Made by a program: the position numbers and the translations under genes. A stretch of DNA of 64,000 bases, taken from contig NC_132995.1 of the NCBI RefSeq assembly GCF_048564905.1, forward strand, positions 5,096,501 to 5,160,500. Direction: 5' to 3'. Positions 35,407 through 63,699 of this stretch are shown one piece after another. The stretch comes from Vicugna pacos. Its lineage: Eukaryota; Chordata; Mammalia; Artiodactyla; Camelidae. The notes below the pieces were generated by a model. It had not been told where the DNA came from and did no database searches. It worked only from the letters and a program-made list of their open reading frames with translations. The number at the start of each line of letters is the position of its first letter. Position 1 is the stretch's first letter.

Positions 35407-37107
35407 TTCACTCCTGCAGTTGGCTTTCCCTGAGTGCATCCTTTCTGAGGGCGCCTCCCACTGGGGGTGCTGCGGTGGGTCAGACCGGACCCTGCCCACC
35501 AGGGGCTGCAAGTCCGGTGCGGGCAGGCAGAGCCCAGGGCGGGCACAGCAGGAAGGCTGGCTGTGTCGTGGGGGTGGGGTGGGGTGGGGTGGGGTGTGGA
35601 GGTGAGCTCTCTGAGGAGACAGAGAACTTCTCAAGGGCCAAAGGAAGGTAATGCAGGTAGTGGGATCCTAAGGCAGAGGCGTGGAGAGGGTGGAAGTTCT
35701 CAGAGGATGGAGGACAGTGCTTTGTAGCTGAATGGAGAATTTGGAGCTGGTGGAAAATGAGGATGGAGAGACAGGTGGCAGTCAGTGCCTCTAACTCAAC
35801 AGTTGTCTGTCTCTATCTCTGTCTCTGTCTCTGTCTCTGTCTCTGTCTCTGTCTCTGGTGGGTGATAGGGAGCTAAGAGAAGAGGGTGAACAGGGGAGGG
35901 ACAGCATCTTCTCTGGGCACCAGAAAGCTCCCTCTGGGGCACGTGAGGGAAGCCAGAGGTGAGGGGAGATCTTGGCCACACAACAGGTGGGACATAAGAC
36001 AGGACAAGGCTGGGCTGGAGCCAGGGCATGAGATGGGATGGAGGAAAGGAGCCAGAAAGATTCAGGGGGTGGGAGGAACTGGACTCAGGGATCCAAGGGC
36101 TTTGTGGAGTGAGGGGCAGGAAGAGGGCAAGGAGAGTGCCCAGGGGGTCTGGTCCAACTAACTGAGTGGGATGATGTGGTCATTTCTGGTTTTGGTGGAA
36201 GATGCTGAGATCAACTGGGATATGGTTTAGGGCTAGGGTCTCAAAGAGTGCCGGGAACATGTGAGGATTTAAGGCTAAGGCTCAGGAGGACACCTGGGCT
36301 GGAGATGGCATTTGAGATACTCTCAGAGCATCGGTGGTCACTGGAGCTGTGGGAGTGTGGAAGCTCCCCTGAAAAGAAGATACAGAATGGAGCCTCCGAG
36401 AGAACCCACACTGGGTGGTGGTGGGAGTAGGAGCAGGAGGCTGCAGGGGGGCGTGGGAGGGCACAGTCAAAGAGCTGGGGACAGGAGAACTTGGGGGGGT
36501 CAAGGGAAGAGAAGTTTCTAGAAGGACATGGGCTACCCTGTCATCACCTTCAGACTCCCCTAGTCCTGCGGTTTGACTCTGAGCTGCTACTTTGCTAGAA
36601 GAGCTGCCCCATGTGCGTGCGTGCGTGTATGGGTGGGTGGTTATCTCTTTAAACAGCCACGGATTCTGGAATTCCTACTGTCTCACAGAGACCTGGTTTC
36701 CCTTCCCCCACCCCTCTGGGCTCTGTCTGAGAAGCCCTGGGAGCTGGAATGAGTCACTTAGGTGAGTGTGTGCAGAGATGAGGTGGGGTGTAGGGGGGGT
36801 GGGAGGGTGGAGGAGGGGTGTGGCACTGGACAGGCCAAAGGCACGTGAGGGATGGAGGTTTCTGGAAGACAAGGAAACTCCTAAGCAGTGATGCCTGAGG
36901 GGAAAGGAGGTCTTGGGTCTGAGAGGGGCCTGTGGGGGATCCCCATAAGTAGGGGCCCGAGGCAGGGTGCTGGGATAGCCATCTGGGATATGGGGGAACA
37001 TGTGGAAGAGGGTTTCAGGTACTTGAAGGAATGGGGCGAGGGGCCTGGGGGTGGGAGGGGTGTTGGCCAATCCTGCATGTGTGGTCCTTGGCAGCAGCCT
37101 CCCTGGC
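35407..37107. other. NKG7-CLDND2 intergenic region with simple repeats
   Basis: It holds a (GGGGT)n tract at about 35572-35598 and a (TCTCTG)n hexamer array at about 35806-35858 (roughly nine units). 36150-36550 resembles an ancient dispersed repeat (GATTTAAGGCTAAGGCTCAG, GAGATGGCATTTGAG). No gene structure is seen. Confidence 0.6.
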
Positions 37108-38516
37108 ATGAGGGTGAAGCAGAGCCTTCAGAGTGGGGGCACCTTGCTGGGCTTCTTGGCTACCAGCCTCACGATTCTGTCCACCACCACCAACTACTGG
37201 TTCCGCTACTCTGGGGGCCACAGTGGCCTGTGGCAGGAGTGTAACAGTGGCATGTAACCCAACATCCCCGGCCAGAGTGAGGCCCCGCCGCCCCAGTGTC
37301 AGACCCCCACTGGACAGACAGCCCCCAGACAGACCGATCACAGCTGGCCCCCTCATCTGACACAACTGCGGGGCACATCCTGCGGCGCCCCCAAACCTAC
37401 CCTTCCATCTAAGTTCCAGCTACCCCTCCGTGACCGAGGCCACCATGATCTCCCACTTTGGCATCTGCTTCCCTGTTGCAACATTAACGGGCCCTCATGA
37501 TGTAACTGCCAAGTCCCCATCCAAACCCCTGACTCTGCTGCCAGCCCAGAACTGGCGGGTGGGGTTGGTGGCCAGGGGCGGTGCCAGCGGGGCTGATGCG
37601 ACCCGCTCTCCCCCAGCCATGCCGGCGGTGACTGGGGCGTTCATGGTGCTAGCGGCGGGCTCCGGCATCGTGGGCTTGGTGATGGGGCTGCGGATTCTGT
37701 GCTAAGAGGGCGACCCACGGGGCCAGACCACTAGCGCCATCTTCTACCTCTGCGGTGAGACGGCAGCGGGCCGCCAGGCATAGGGTGGGCCTGGAGTTTG
37801 GAGGGGCAGGGGCCCAGGGGTCGCGACTTGAGGCACGGGTATGGGAGCCGGGAGTTGGGGCTGGAGACCAAGAGGATAGGCGGGGCTCAGAAGGACAGCT
37901 CTGGTGGTGGAGGAGCTAGAGAGGCGGGGCTAGGGGCGGGGCCGAGGAGACAGGGTAGAGCCCGGACGGGGTGGGCTCGAAGGGCGTGGCCTGGGCGGTG
38001 GGCGGGGCCAGGGTGGGGCCTGGGTGCAGCCTCTTGGCCACTCTCACCCGGGGGGTAGGCGGGGCCCAGGCCTGCGGCTGCTGATCGCCTTGACAGGCTG
38101 CTACATAGTGAAGAATATGTGGAAAAACGACGTCGTCTTCTCCTGGTCCTATTTTTTGGGGTGGCTGACTTTATCCTTCTCTGTTCTCGCGGGTAATCTG
38201 GACAGCGGAAGAGAGTGGAGGAGACGGTCCCGAAGAACACCCCCTCCCTGCAAAGACTCCCTAGCCACTTCCCGGAAACTCCACAGTGACTTCCCAGGGA
38301 CTCCCCAACACATTCCACTCCGGGCTCCCGGGAACCCGGCAGAAAAGCACTTGGAGCCCCAAACATCAGTACCTGGGGCCCTCCGGGTCATCCGCCCCAG
38401 GACCTACCCTCCTCCACCTGCCCTTCATTCTCCTCCCGCCAGGCTTCTGCTTTCTGCTGGCGGACATGATCATGCAAAGCACGGATGCCATCAGTGAATT
38501 TCCAGTGTGCTTGTGA
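37108..38516 (+). pseudogene. CLDND2: CLDND2 orthologue, apparently inactivated by two stop codons
   Basis: Four exons align with human CLDND2: 37108-37276, 37617-37754, 38070-38192 and 38443-38516. All six splice sites are canonical GT/AG, all introns are phase 1, and the total (504 bp) matches a 167-residue protein. It starts MRVKQSLQSGGTLLGFLA and ends TDAISEFPVCL. Two codons are stops: TAA at 37255-37257 (codon 50, where human has Cys in GICSS) and TAA at 37703-37705 (where human has Asp in RCDEGE). The human IPCQ Cys is also Gly here (IPGQ). No frameshift is seen. The claudin GLW..C motif (HSGLWQEC) remains, so the truncated product would contain only the first membrane segment and most of the first loop. 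CLDND2 is a four-span PMP22/claudin-family protein of poorly known role. A sequencing error would have to occur twice to explain this. Confidence 0.85.
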
Positions 38517-38533
38517 CCGCAGGTGCTTGGCAG

Positions 38534-38539
38534 AATAAA
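38534..38539 (+). terminator. CLDND2 poly(A) signal AATAAA
   Basis: Canonical AATAAA 18 bp after the ancestral CLDND2 stop (GGCAGAATAAAGGAAC). Its retention suggests recent loss of coding function. Confidence 0.75.
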
Positions 38540-38639
38540 GGAACGGCTTCCACCGCAGCGGCTCCATGTGACTTTCTGGGGGACCTGAAGACGCAGATAC
38601 GGGGGTACTTGGAGGCTCAGGGAGGACGTAAGGACACGA

Positions 38640-38945
38640 AACTACAGGGAACGTTGTAGACATGGGGGGGACACGGGCGTGTTAGAGACTCGGACAGAGA
38701 GAGGACAAGGGACATGTATTTGGAGGGGACGGGGACACGGGGATAGTGGAATCAGGGGACATGGGCGCGTAGAGAGGATATAGGGACACAGACACGGAGG
38801 AAAAGTGGAGACAAGGACGAGGGAGGACAGATACGGAGGAACGTAGAGGCGCGATCATAGAGGGAACGAGGAACACGGGCTTGGAGAGAATGGGGTATGG
38901 GCAATGGGACACGGGTGGGGCACTAGGGGAGAGGGTAGACCCGAA
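38640..38945. repeat. degenerate GGACACGG-type minisatellite between CLDND2 and ETFB
   Basis: Phrases like GGGGACACGGG, GGGACACGGGG, AGGGGACATGGGCGCG, AGGGACACAGACACGGAGG and GGGACACGGGTGGGG recur across about 300 bp. The unit is irregular (roughly 8-20 bp). Confidence 0.55.
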
Positions 38946-39049
38946 GGCGTTGGGAAAAGTTTAGGACGTCTTTTCTGAACTCCTCTCCAGGAACGCGTCC
39001 CTCCCTCGCGGGACCTTTCCCCCAGTTCCTGGCCACGCCCCCTTCACAA

Positions 39050-39279
39050 TGTCCTTTTCTCCGGGTTCCGCCTCTCTCCCAGGGATCTGCTCCTCATTGG
39101 CCCGCATCTACCTGCCCCACCTCTCTCCCCTCCGGCCTTCCGATTGGTCCTTCGGGGCGGGGGGGCGGGCACCGCGGCTGTTGACTGGCTGACGGCGCGG
39201 AACGCAGGCGCAGAGAAGGATAGGGGGGCGGGGCGACCAGCCCGAGAGGCCGAAGGCGAGGACTCGCTGCCGCAGGAAG
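39050..39279 (+). promoter_or_regulatory. ETFB CpG-rich promoter with CCAAT and GC boxes
   Basis: High CpG density. Inverted CCAAT boxes (ATTGG) lie at 39096-39100 and 39143-39147, and GC boxes (GGGGCGGGG-like) at 39154-39168 and 39225-39234. There is no TATA box. This fits a broadly expressed mitochondrial housekeeping gene, whose start codon follows at 39280. Confidence 0.75.
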
Positions 39280-50439
<11,160 letters not shown>

Positions 50440-50460
50440 GCCCCTCCCCTGAAACTCAGC

Positions 50461-50466
50461 AATAAA
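50461..50466 (+). terminator. ETFB poly(A) signal AATAAA
   Basis: Canonical AATAAA 21 bp after the ETFB stop (CTCAGCAATAAAACCATG). The 3' UTR is therefore very short, as in human. Confidence 0.9.
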
Positions 50467-50509
50467 ACCATGACTCTTCCAACGTCTGTCTCTGTTAACC
50501 CATTCCCTG

Positions 50510-50815
50510 TAAACCCATTCTTTGATTCATTCAGCAAACATTTACTTAAGTCTCCTGCATGCTGGGTCCTGTGCCCTGTGCCCTGTGCTAAGTGATGCTG
50601 GGGACCCAGGTGAGTCACATCCAGTCCCTGTCCAAGAGGAGCTTCTCTGTTGAAGGGGGGGACACACATGGACAGAGGCAGCTGTAAGGCAGGGTGCTGT
50701 GTGCTATAAGCTGAGGGAACCCACTTCCCTTGGGAACCCACATGGGGCATCTGACCTGGCCTGTGGGGTCAAAGGGACCTCCCAGGGAGATGGCGTTTAA
50801 GTTGATTCTTGAAAG
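50510..50815. repeat. ancient dispersed repeat downstream of ETFB
   Basis: TTTGATTCATTCAGCAAACA, TGCTGGGTCCTGTGCCCTGT, GATGCTGGGGACCCAGGTGA and GGCGTTTAAGTTGATTCTTG follow an old mammalian repeat of unresolved name. Confidence 0.5.
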
Positions 50816-50824
50816 ACAAATATA

Positions 50825-50938
50825 AGGGGCGGTATAGCTCAGTGGTAGAGTGCATGCTTAGCATGCACGAGGTCCTGAGTTCAATCCCCAGTACCTCCAT
50901 TTAAAAGAAAGAAAGAAAGAAAGAAAAAGAAAAATATC
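50825..50938 (+). repeat. camelid Vic-1-type SINE
   Basis: Very clean copy: GGCGGTATAGCTCAGTGGTA, GTGCATGCTTAGCATGCACG, GGTCCTGAGTTCAATCCCCA, then CCATTTAAAA and a (GAAA)n tail. The intact A and B boxes suggest a young insertion. Confidence 0.95.
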
Positions 50939-51114
50939 ATTGAGGTTGGTGGGAGGGGGTAGAAGAAGGACTTTCATCTGCAAAGATTTTGCTGGATACT
51001 CCAGGTGCCAGGTCCTTGCTGAGCTTTGGACACGAGGGAATGAGGCTGTAGGCTCTGGTCCTGGCTAGGGGGGACAGGCAAGCAACAGACAGTCAAACCT
51101 CTTCTAGGCATAAG

Positions 51115-51400
51115 GAGCTGGGGCCTGGAGTCAGGCTTTGTGACTTTAGACCCTCACTCTCACACTTACCAGCTATGAGATCTTGAGTGAGTTACTTTCT
51201 GCCTCCGAGCTTCCGTTTCCTCATCTGGACGATGGAATAGTAAGAGCTTGGTGTACTAGTTAAGGGCCTGGGGTCTGCATCCCAAGGCCCTGGGTTCAGA
51301 TCCCAGTCTGGCCAATCCCTGACACTGGGAGGACCTTCAGCAAGTTCCCACTCTTGGAGCCTGGGTTTCTTCCTCCTCCTTCAGGTGGAGTTAAGTGATA
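51115..51400 (+). repeat. two MIR-like SINE copies
   Basis: First: GACCCTCACTCTCACACTTA, GAGATCTTGAGTGAGTTACT, CGTTTCCTCATCTGGACGAT. Second (about 51255-51400): GGGCCTGGGGTCTGCATCCC, CTGGGTTCAGATCCCAGTCT, TTGGAGCCTGGGTTTCTTCC. Confidence 0.75.
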
Positions 51401-51404
51401 ACAC

Positions 51405-51830
51405 CTGCGTTCTGGTTGTCTGTTGTGGCGTAACAGACCTCTCCAAAGCTTGGTGGTGGAAACCAACAATCATTTATTTTGCTCATAAATCTGAAATGTG
51501 GGCGAGGCTTGGCAGGGACAGCTTGCCAATCTTCCATGCAGCCTTGGTGGGGATGGTTCAAATGGGGTGTCCAAGGTGGCTCAGTCCTGTGCCTGGCAAG
51601 CTGACTGGGTCTGTGGGCTCGAGCTGGCTGTTGGCCAGGGGCCATGGTTCCTTTCCTTGGGGCCGCTTGAGCTTCCTCACAGCTGGATCCCAGTATAGGC
51701 AGCGGCGTAGGCGCCAGTCTCTCAAGTTCTAGATGCAAAAATTAGCGCAGGGCCACTTCTGCTCTGCTCTCTTGGTCTGACAGTCGGAGAGACTACCCGG
51801 ACCCAAGGGAGGGAACATAGACCCTATTCC
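51405..51830 (-). mobile_element. old LTR-like interspersed repeat, family not resolved
   Basis: GGTTGTCTGTTGTGGCGTAA, GTGGAAACCAACAATCATTT, TTTTGCTCATAAATCTG and later GAGCTGGCTGTTGGCCAGGG follow a common old mammalian repeat, probably MaLR-related. No genes. Confidence 0.45.
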
Positions 51831-51844
51831 TTTTTCTTTTTTAA

Positions 51845-52280
51845 AAAATTTTAATAGCTTTTATTTATTTATTTTAAAAAGTGACTTGAAGTGTTGTCAG
51901 TTTACGATGTGTCAGTTTCTGGTGCACAGCATATACGCGTACATACATGCATTCGTTTTCACATTCTATTTCATTCTAGGCTACTACAAGATACTGAATA
52001 CAGTTCCCTGTGCTCCACAGTAGGCACTTGTTGGTTATCTATTTTATACATGGTAGTAACTGCAAATGTCAAACTCCCAGTTTATCCCTTTTCACCTCTT
52101 TCCCCTCTGGTAACCATAAGTTTGTTTTCTACGTCTGTGAGTCTGTCTTATGTGGGGTTTTTTTTGTTGTTGTTGTTGTTTGTTTTAGATTCCACATATA
52201 AGTAATATCATATGATATTTTTCTCTTTCTGGCTTCACTTAGAATGATGATCTCCAGTTCCATCCATGTTGCTGCAAATT
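51845..52280 (-). repeat. artiodactyl L1 3' end, antisense
   Basis: GTGTCAGTTTCTGGTGCACA, CTACTACAAGATACTGAATA, TTCCCTGTGCTCCACAGTAG and CCATCCATGTTGCTGCAAAT match the L1 copies at 4.0 and 17.5 kb. Confidence 0.85.
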
Positions 52281-52309
52281 TGACCCTATTTCTTAATAGC
52301 AGGAGGGTT

Positions 52310-52685
52310 GAATTTGCAGCTATTTCTTAATCTACAAAATGTACCTCCATGGGGTTTTGAAGGTTTAATTAATGTAGTACCTGCAGGCCCATACCCAACA
52401 TGCAGAAGATTCTCACTGTATATTATGGCCATTATTATTATTAGCATGGGGTGGCAGAAGTTTTCTGAAAGAGTGAGCAGCCTGACCATCCTGGGCTAAA
52501 CGCCTCCCTCCAGCTGTGCCACCTCTGCAGGTCCCTTGACGTCTCTGGGCCATAGTATCCCGGTTTGTAAACGCCTGGCCCATAGAGTGTTTAGAAGGGT
52601 TCAGCCCAATAATGTCCAGAAAGCATTTCGCACGGTTCCTGGCACATGAGAAGTGGTAATTATTATTTTGGTTCTTAATAAGGTG
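52310..52685 (+). repeat. MIR SINE copies upstream of VSIG10L
   Basis: About 52320-52450 (CTTAATCTACAAAATGTACC, GTACCTGCAGGCCCATACCC) and 52505-52680 (CCTTGACGTCTCTGGGCCAT, CGCACGGTTCCTGGCACATG). Confidence 0.7.
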
Positions 52686-52689
52686 AGAC

Positions 52690-53480
52690 TTGAAGGACTA
52701 GTTGTGGTTTAGCCAGGTCAGAGGAGGGGGTGGGGGAGCGAGCATAAGCATTCCAGGCAGAGGAAGCTGCCCTTGCAAAGGCAGGGAGGGGAGAGATGGG
52801 CAGAGGAATGGCCGGGTGTTCAAAGAATAATTGCTGGAGGGGGAAAGTGGGTGGGTATCAGCCTGGCAGTTCTGATGAGGAACCTGGTTGTCTCCTGGGG
52901 GCACTGGGGAGCTATGGAGGGGCAGGGTCAGCTCTGGAAAGACTCAAAGGCCAAGTGGGAATCCATGGACTAAGGAAGACAAGAAGCTGGAGGGAGGAGG
53001 TCAGGCAAAGGGACAGAGGGAGAAGTGAGGGCCTGTGCTGAGGCTCAGCCAGTAGGAACAGAGAGGAAGGGATGGAGCAGAGAGATTCAGGGGTAGGAGT
53101 GGTGGGTTTCAGAGACTGACAGCAGTGAAGGGAAGGGAGGCGGGGAAGGAGGGGAGGCTCACAACATGTCTCTAGATCGCAGGAGATGGAGAATGCAGAA
53201 GGGTCGTGTTGGAGAGTGTAGTGGGACACAGGGCATGTGAGTGCCTGGAGGACATGGAGATGCACCTCTGGGTCTCAGAAGAGATGACTGGGTGAGAGAT
53301 AGCTACTTGAGACTTGGTCCTGAGGGCAAGAGGGAACCATGGGAGAGTTAGGAGCAGGGTCAGACATGGGGATTTGAGGCTGCAGGCAGGACAGATTGGA
53401 CTTGAGGCCAGGAGGCTGCAGAGGAGGAAGACTCGGCTGAGGCCAAGGCCATCAGAGGGGGGAATGCTCTCTGAAAGGGC
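52690..53480 (+). repeat. ancient interspersed repeat, family not resolved
   Basis: AAGCATTCCAGGCAGAGGAA, CCCTTGCAAAGGCAGGGAGG, CCTGGGGGCACTGGGGAGCT and CTCTGGAAAGACTCAAAGGC follow the same old repeat as 5720-6720. Confidence 0.5.
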
Positions 53481-53826
53481 AACTTACCTTCCTCCAGGAA
53501 GCCTTCCTGGCTTTTCCATGAATTTGTTACCAAGTTTCTGGCTGGTACTCGATTCTCACCATCTTCCCCCAGAGGGTGGGGAGTGCAGGGGTCAGGCTGG
53601 GCCTCCCCCCCATACTGGACCAGATGATGAGGACAAGTAGGGTGGGGTGGTGGTTCAGGCACCTGATCTGGGTAGGGGATGCTGACACCTCCCACTGGGT
53701 CTGATTCCCTTCCCCGCCCAGGAAGCTACCAGTCTTGTCCGACTCGTCCAGCCCCGACCAGCCCAGAAGGGATGGGTGCAGGCCCTGGGTATTGCCCCAG
53801 TATCCTCGCTGGTGCGGCCAGCACCA

Positions 53827-61417
<7,591 letters not shown>

Positions 61418-61755
61418 CCAGAGCGAGTGGCCTGCTGTGCCTCGGACATTGGGGAACGACTTCCTGTTTAGCCCCACCAACAGTCAGGGCTTCCTGTCCT
61501 GCTGTGACTGAAGGTTGGACCCGGAAAGTGGGGCTTCCTGTTTCCCTCTCTCAGCGGAGAAGACTCTACCTGCATTTGTGCAACTAAAGAGATGGGATTC
61601 CTGGACTGGGAGAGACACCTGCTGATTTGACAGTGTGGTTTGCACAACCTTCGAGCAGAAAAAACATGCAGTGTCTGTAGCAGACTGGCAGCGCTTGTTG
61701 CGCTGCTCTGAGCTGGAGAAATCGCCCTGCCTCATCCTCTGATAGGATCTTCCTA
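61418..61755 (+). other. VSIG10L 3' UTR, no canonical poly(A) signal seen
   Basis: Sequence after the VSIG10L stop. I found no AATAAA or ATTAAA in the first few hundred bases, so the cleavage site is unplaced; a variant signal or one within the following L2 repeat may be used. Confidence 0.4.
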
Positions 61756-61759
61756 TGTT

Positions 61760-62315
61760 CTCTTTTGCCTCCAGGCCTCACCCCCTCCAGCTTCCAGAGT
61801 CTTCATCTTAGATCAGATCACATCCCTCATCTCTTTAAGCCCTTCTGCGGTTGCCCGTTGCCCTTCAGGTATTGTCCATACTCTTCATCGTGACCTTCAG
61901 AACCTTGTGGTTTGGCCTCTGTCAGCCTCTCTGACCTCCCCTTCCAGAACTTTCATCCTGGCTTCTCTCCACCACACTTTATTTTGCCTCCAGGCCTTTG
62001 CTCCTAGAGTTTACTCTGCCTGGAGCAGCTTTCTTTGCTCTGTCATTTGTTTCTCAAATGTAAAAGTAACCATTATCATTATAGAGGACACTTCCCGAAC
62101 ACATGACCCCAACCTACCTGTCACGTGTGAGGTCCCAGAGCCCCTGAATCTCCTGTGCCTTATATGTAAATACATAATCAATTGTTTAACCTCTGAGTCC
62201 CTTTCTAAACTGAGAGCTGCACAAAGGTAGAGACCGTGTCATTATCCCAAGCACTTAACACAGAGTTTGGCACATGGCAGTTCCTCCATAAATATTTGTT
62301 GACGATCAAATGTTT
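61760..62315. repeat. L2-like LINE fragment between VSIG10L and IGLON5
   Basis: GATCAGATCACATCCCTCAT, CCTCCAGGCCTTTGCTCCTA, CTCTGCCTGGAGCAGC and CACTTAACACAGAGTTTGGC with a final CCATAAATATTTGTTGACG are L2 3'-end phrases. Confidence 0.75.
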
Positions 62316-62394
62316 TGGGGCTGTGAAGGACTGGCCTTGCTGTTGCTTTACCCAGCAGGATTCCTTCCTTTTTCACCCGGGTTTCTCTTTGGAA

Positions 62395-62815
62395 ATTTAA
62401 GCAGTACATCAATGAAAATCCTTTTGGCTGCAAGTAATATGGAGGTAAGTGGTTTCAGGCTGGCTCAGCAACTTAGTGACCCATCAAGTACCTGGGCTCT
62501 TTGCATCCTTCTGCTCTGCCACCCTTGGTGGGTTGGCATGTTGTCTCATGTAGCAAGATGGCTGCTGCAGCCCCAGACGTCACATCTTCACACAACTGTA
62601 TCTGACAACAAAAGGAAGGGAGTAGGGTCCCCCTCCCCTTGACCAACTTCATAAATGGGGGAAAAACTTTCCTGGAAGCCTCACAGCAAACTTTCTTTAT
62701 GTCTCATTGACCCTGAATGGGCCACATCACTGCAAGGTGGAGGTCAGGAAACTAAATATCTCAGTCTGTATCATGTGAGGTCATCTGACAGGAAAGAGAG
62801 AGAAAACATATAATA
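62395..62815. repeat. ancient interspersed repeat, family not resolved
   Basis: TTTTGGCTGCAAGTAATATG, GTAGCAAGATGGCTGCTGCA and CTGAATGGGCCACATCACTG belong to the same old repeat group as 46230-46700. Confidence 0.5.
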
Positions 62816-62924
62816 AAGTGTAGGCAACCAGCATCTGTCTTGGGGAAGGATGTGAGGCATTCTGATTAAGGATTGGGATGAAAGATTTGGGCAATAGAGC
62901 CCTTGAATCCTGTTGTGTGTTTTT

Positions 62925-63050
62925 TTTAAATAGACTTTATTCTTTTAGAGCAGTTTCAGGTTCACAGCAGAATTGAGCAGAAAATACAGAGTTCACACAT
63001 AGCCCTCCCCACTCACACATATATAATTTTAAAAGGTAAGGGCTGGGGTC
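62925..63050 (-). repeat. L1-type LINE fragment, antisense
   Basis: TAGACTTTATTCTTTTAGAG, GCAGTTTCAGGTTCACAGCA and ACAGAGTTCACACATAGCCC are typical antisense L1 phrases. Confidence 0.75.
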
Positions 63051-63079
63051 CTGGGTACCTGGACTCTATACATCTCTTC

Positions 63080-63665
63080 TATATCAGTTAGAATTTTCAT
63101 TTCCTTTTGGATAACTAGAGACTGAAAACCTACCACAAATTGGCTTAAATATACAGAGGACTTTATTGCCTATGTAAGTGTTCGTGGGCATCAGATAAGT
63201 TTTGAACCCATTGCTCAAATGATGTCATCATGGACTCAGTTTCTCTAGACTTTTCACTCTGCATTCCATAGTGTTTCTATCATTCACAGGCTCCATGTGC
63301 TGTCTTCCCCACCATTGCTATCCCCACAGACCCAAGATCTCTCCATGCGATGGAATAAAGCAACCTTGCAGATCTAGCCTTCATACCACTGAGCCACGTC
63401 ATCCAGCAGAAGAGCATCTCTTCTTGTGAATCCACACAGCTCTGATGTCCACTCTGTCATTAGCCTGGCTAGGTCACGTGCCCACCTCTGAACCAGTCAC
63501 ATTGGGAAATGGGCTGTGCCAAGTGGCTTAAGCCAATCAGGGGCCACTTCTGTAAGTGGGTCAATTCCAAATTTACCAAAGAGAAAGAAGAGGGTAGAAA
63601 TGATGCAATGATGCTGGGGAGGCACCACCAAGGACCGCGACCCCTTGCCCTCCACTCACCCATAC
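63080..63665. repeat. ancient interspersed repeat, family not resolved
   Basis: CAAATTGGCTTAAATATACA, GCTCAAATGATGTCATCATG, GCTAGGTCACGTGCCCACCT and GCCAATCAGGGGCCACTTCT follow the same old repeat group as 46230-46700 and 62395-62815. Confidence 0.5.
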
Positions 63666-63699
63666 CCTTAATGACGTTGACACCTGCAGGCAGAGACTT

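Noticed and set aside
37240-37276. Alternative 5' splice site (GTAACC) in CLDND2 exon 1 that would avoid the first stop
   Set aside because: Splicing there changes the phase so exon 2 would be read out of frame, and it does not remove the exon 2 stop.
50825-50938. Possible tRNA gene with intact A and B boxes
   Set aside because: The camelid SINE tail and A-rich end follow directly and the cloverleaf is incomplete; it is one of many SINE copies in the window.
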